Origin: Oscillospiraceae bacterium
GTDB taxonomy: Bacteria > Bacillota > Clostridia > Oscillospirales > Ruminococcaceae
Length of the DNA stretch: 5,600 nucleotides
Direction: 5' to 3'
NCBI GenBank assembly: GCA_016297675.1
Contig: JAEDGE010000121.1
Span: forward strand, 1-5,600
Each line of letters starts with the position of its first letter. The first letter of the stretch is position 1. The notes below the pieces were generated by a model. That model searched no databases, was not told the DNA's origin, and saw only the letters and a program-made list of their open reading frames with translations. The position numbers were made by a program, and so were the translations under genes. Below are positions 4,605-5,600 of the stretch, piece after piece.

Positions 4605-5600
4605 TTACTTTCTCTTCTTATAAAGGACGGCAACCACGCCTGCTGCGGTCATCGTCAAACCAAGGGCAACCGCCGGAAGCGTAGCCACATCGCCAGTCTT
4701 CGGGGTGCTATCCGTTTTTTGTATAGCCACAGCTGGTACTACAGGATCTTCTTCAACTGGAGGGCTTGGCATTTCTACTTCTTCAATTCCATTCTGAGAA
4801 ACGGCATAAAATACAACATCGCCATTTTTCATTTCAACAGCCACATACATAGTAGGATTTACACCATTGTCAGTCCCACAATACACTACATAATAATCAC
4901 TGGTATTTTCCAATGTTGAATAAAATTCGGAAAAGCTAACAAAGAATTCATCAAAAAATGCGTTATCTTCAATTACCCAATTTCCATGAATATTATGTTC
5001 ATCATACAACGTTGTATAGAACACATCTGATGTTCCATCCTGTGATACACAGTAAACTACCTGCCAAGTGTCCCCATCTTCATCTGTAAAATATGTGTGC
5101 AATAACCCAATAAATGTTCCATCTTCTAATTGAATAATATTATTACTCATTGTAAACGGATCAACGCCCGGTTCAAGGATAACATCACCAGCCAAATTTT
5201 CCATTTGATCCTGTAAATACTGCATAATTTCTGCAGCTTCTTCTGAATAAGTTGTTTCCGTTGTAACGACTGTACTTTCAGTGGTTTCCGTTGTAGTCAA
5301 ATTATTTGTCTCATTTGCTTCTGTTGCAGTCGTTGTTGTTTCTGTTATTGAACTAATTACTTCATCCGCTTCAATTACAGTTGTTTCCACAGTTGCACTG
5401 GTCACATTAGAAGAATCTCCGCTCATTGCAATTTCTGTTGCCAATGTAGTGGTTTCCTCTGTGCTGGTCGTGATTTCGGCTTCCGTCAAAGTCGTTGCTT
5501 CCGTTGCAGCCGTTGTCACCGCTTCTTCCGCTGCGGTCACGGGTGTGGTAGCCGCCGTCTCGTCCTCTGCGGCTGCGGAAATGCCCATGCTTGCCAGCAT
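4605..5600 (-). CDS. Cell-wall-anchored surface protein with Thr/Glu-rich stalk and TPKTGD sorting signal (N-terminus outside window)
   Basis: The 331 visible residues begin at the window edge. The first, SMGISAAAED-like, stretch looks like the end of a signal peptide with an AxA cleavage site near residues 8-11, so the true start lies beyond 5600. Residues 15-119 form a low-complexity stalk: 38 of 105 are Thr, with many Glu, Ala and Val. Residues 120-275 form an acidic, aromatic-rich domain I do not recognise, with three similar strands: VVYCVSQDG (181-189), VVYCGTDNG (238-246) and VFYAVSQNG (263-271). A Pro/Glu/Val linker leads to STPKTGD (298-304), a hydrophobic segment (about 306-327) and the tail KKRK. 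That is a complete sortase cell-wall signal of the (S/N/T)PKTG type common in Clostridia, not classical LPXTG. It should be displayed on the cell surface; its ligand or activity is unknown. No sortase is in view. Confidence 0.85.
   Translation of the reverse strand: MLASMGISAAAEDETAATTPVTAAEEAVTTAATEATTLTEAEITTSTEETTTLATEIAMSGDSSNVTSATVETTVIEADEVISSITETTTTATEANETNNLTTTETTESTVVTTETTYSEEAAEIMQYLQDQMENLAGDVILEPGVDPFTMSNNIIQLEDGTFIGLLHTYFTDEDGDTWQVVYCVSQDGTSDVFYTTLYDEHNIHGNWVIEDNAFFDEFFVSFSEFYSTLENTSDYYVVYCGTDNGVNPTMYVAVEMKNGDVVFYAVSQNGIEEVEMPSPPVEEDPVVPAVAIQKTDSTPKTGDVATLPAVALGLTMTAAGVVAVLYKKRK

Noticed and set aside
4566..4919. Plus-strand open frame of 117 codons opposite the surface protein gene
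   Set aside because: It is antisense to a well-supported gene with signal peptide end, stalk and sorting signal, and has no family resemblance of its own.

Overview
The window reads as a low-to-mid GC Gram-positive bacterium of the class Clostridia, most likely a gut Ruminococcus-like (Oscillospiraceae) genome. This is inferred from three things: a cdaA-cdaR pair; a surface protein ending in a TPKTGD sorting signal instead of classical LPXTG; and a DUF3343 plus class V aminotransferase pair, which is common in Clostridia. No rRNA, tRNA, CRISPR array, transposase or integrase is visible.

Layout. Positions 1-339 carry no convincing gene. They hold a 13-bp perfect inverted repeat (71-83 / 156-168), smaller hairpins and a Rho-independent terminator (216-260), so this stretch may be the end of an upstream transcript, a small structured RNA or a dispersed repeat. 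Next is a translationally coupled two-gene unit: a small putative Se/S-carrier-like protein (340-567) and a cysteine desulfurase family protein (564-1694, GTG start, 4-bp overlap). A weak terminator-like hairpin follows. The 1695-2157 gap holds a very dense array of back-to-back palindromes (1771-1944) bounded by imperfect terminal inverted repeats. After it come a good sigma-A-type promoter (1988-2016) and a leader.

That promoter should drive cdaA (diadenylate cyclase, c-di-AMP synthesis) and cdaR (YbbR-domain membrane-anchored regulator of CdaA), which overlap by ATGA. The pair ends at a strong terminator (4459-4491), and the usual third gene, glmM, is absent. On the opposite strand a surface-anchored, Thr/Glu-rich protein enters from the right edge (4605-5600, N-terminus cut off). 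It ends at its own strong terminator (4503-4551), so the two units converge.

How the genes work together. CdaA makes c-di-AMP at the membrane and CdaR modulates it from outside the membrane. The DUF3343/desulfurase pair probably mobilises sulfur or selenium from cysteine or selenocysteine and passes it to a small carrier. The surface protein appears functionally independent. I see no complete new multi-gene system. The least explained signals are the palindrome array and the structured DNA at the left edge.
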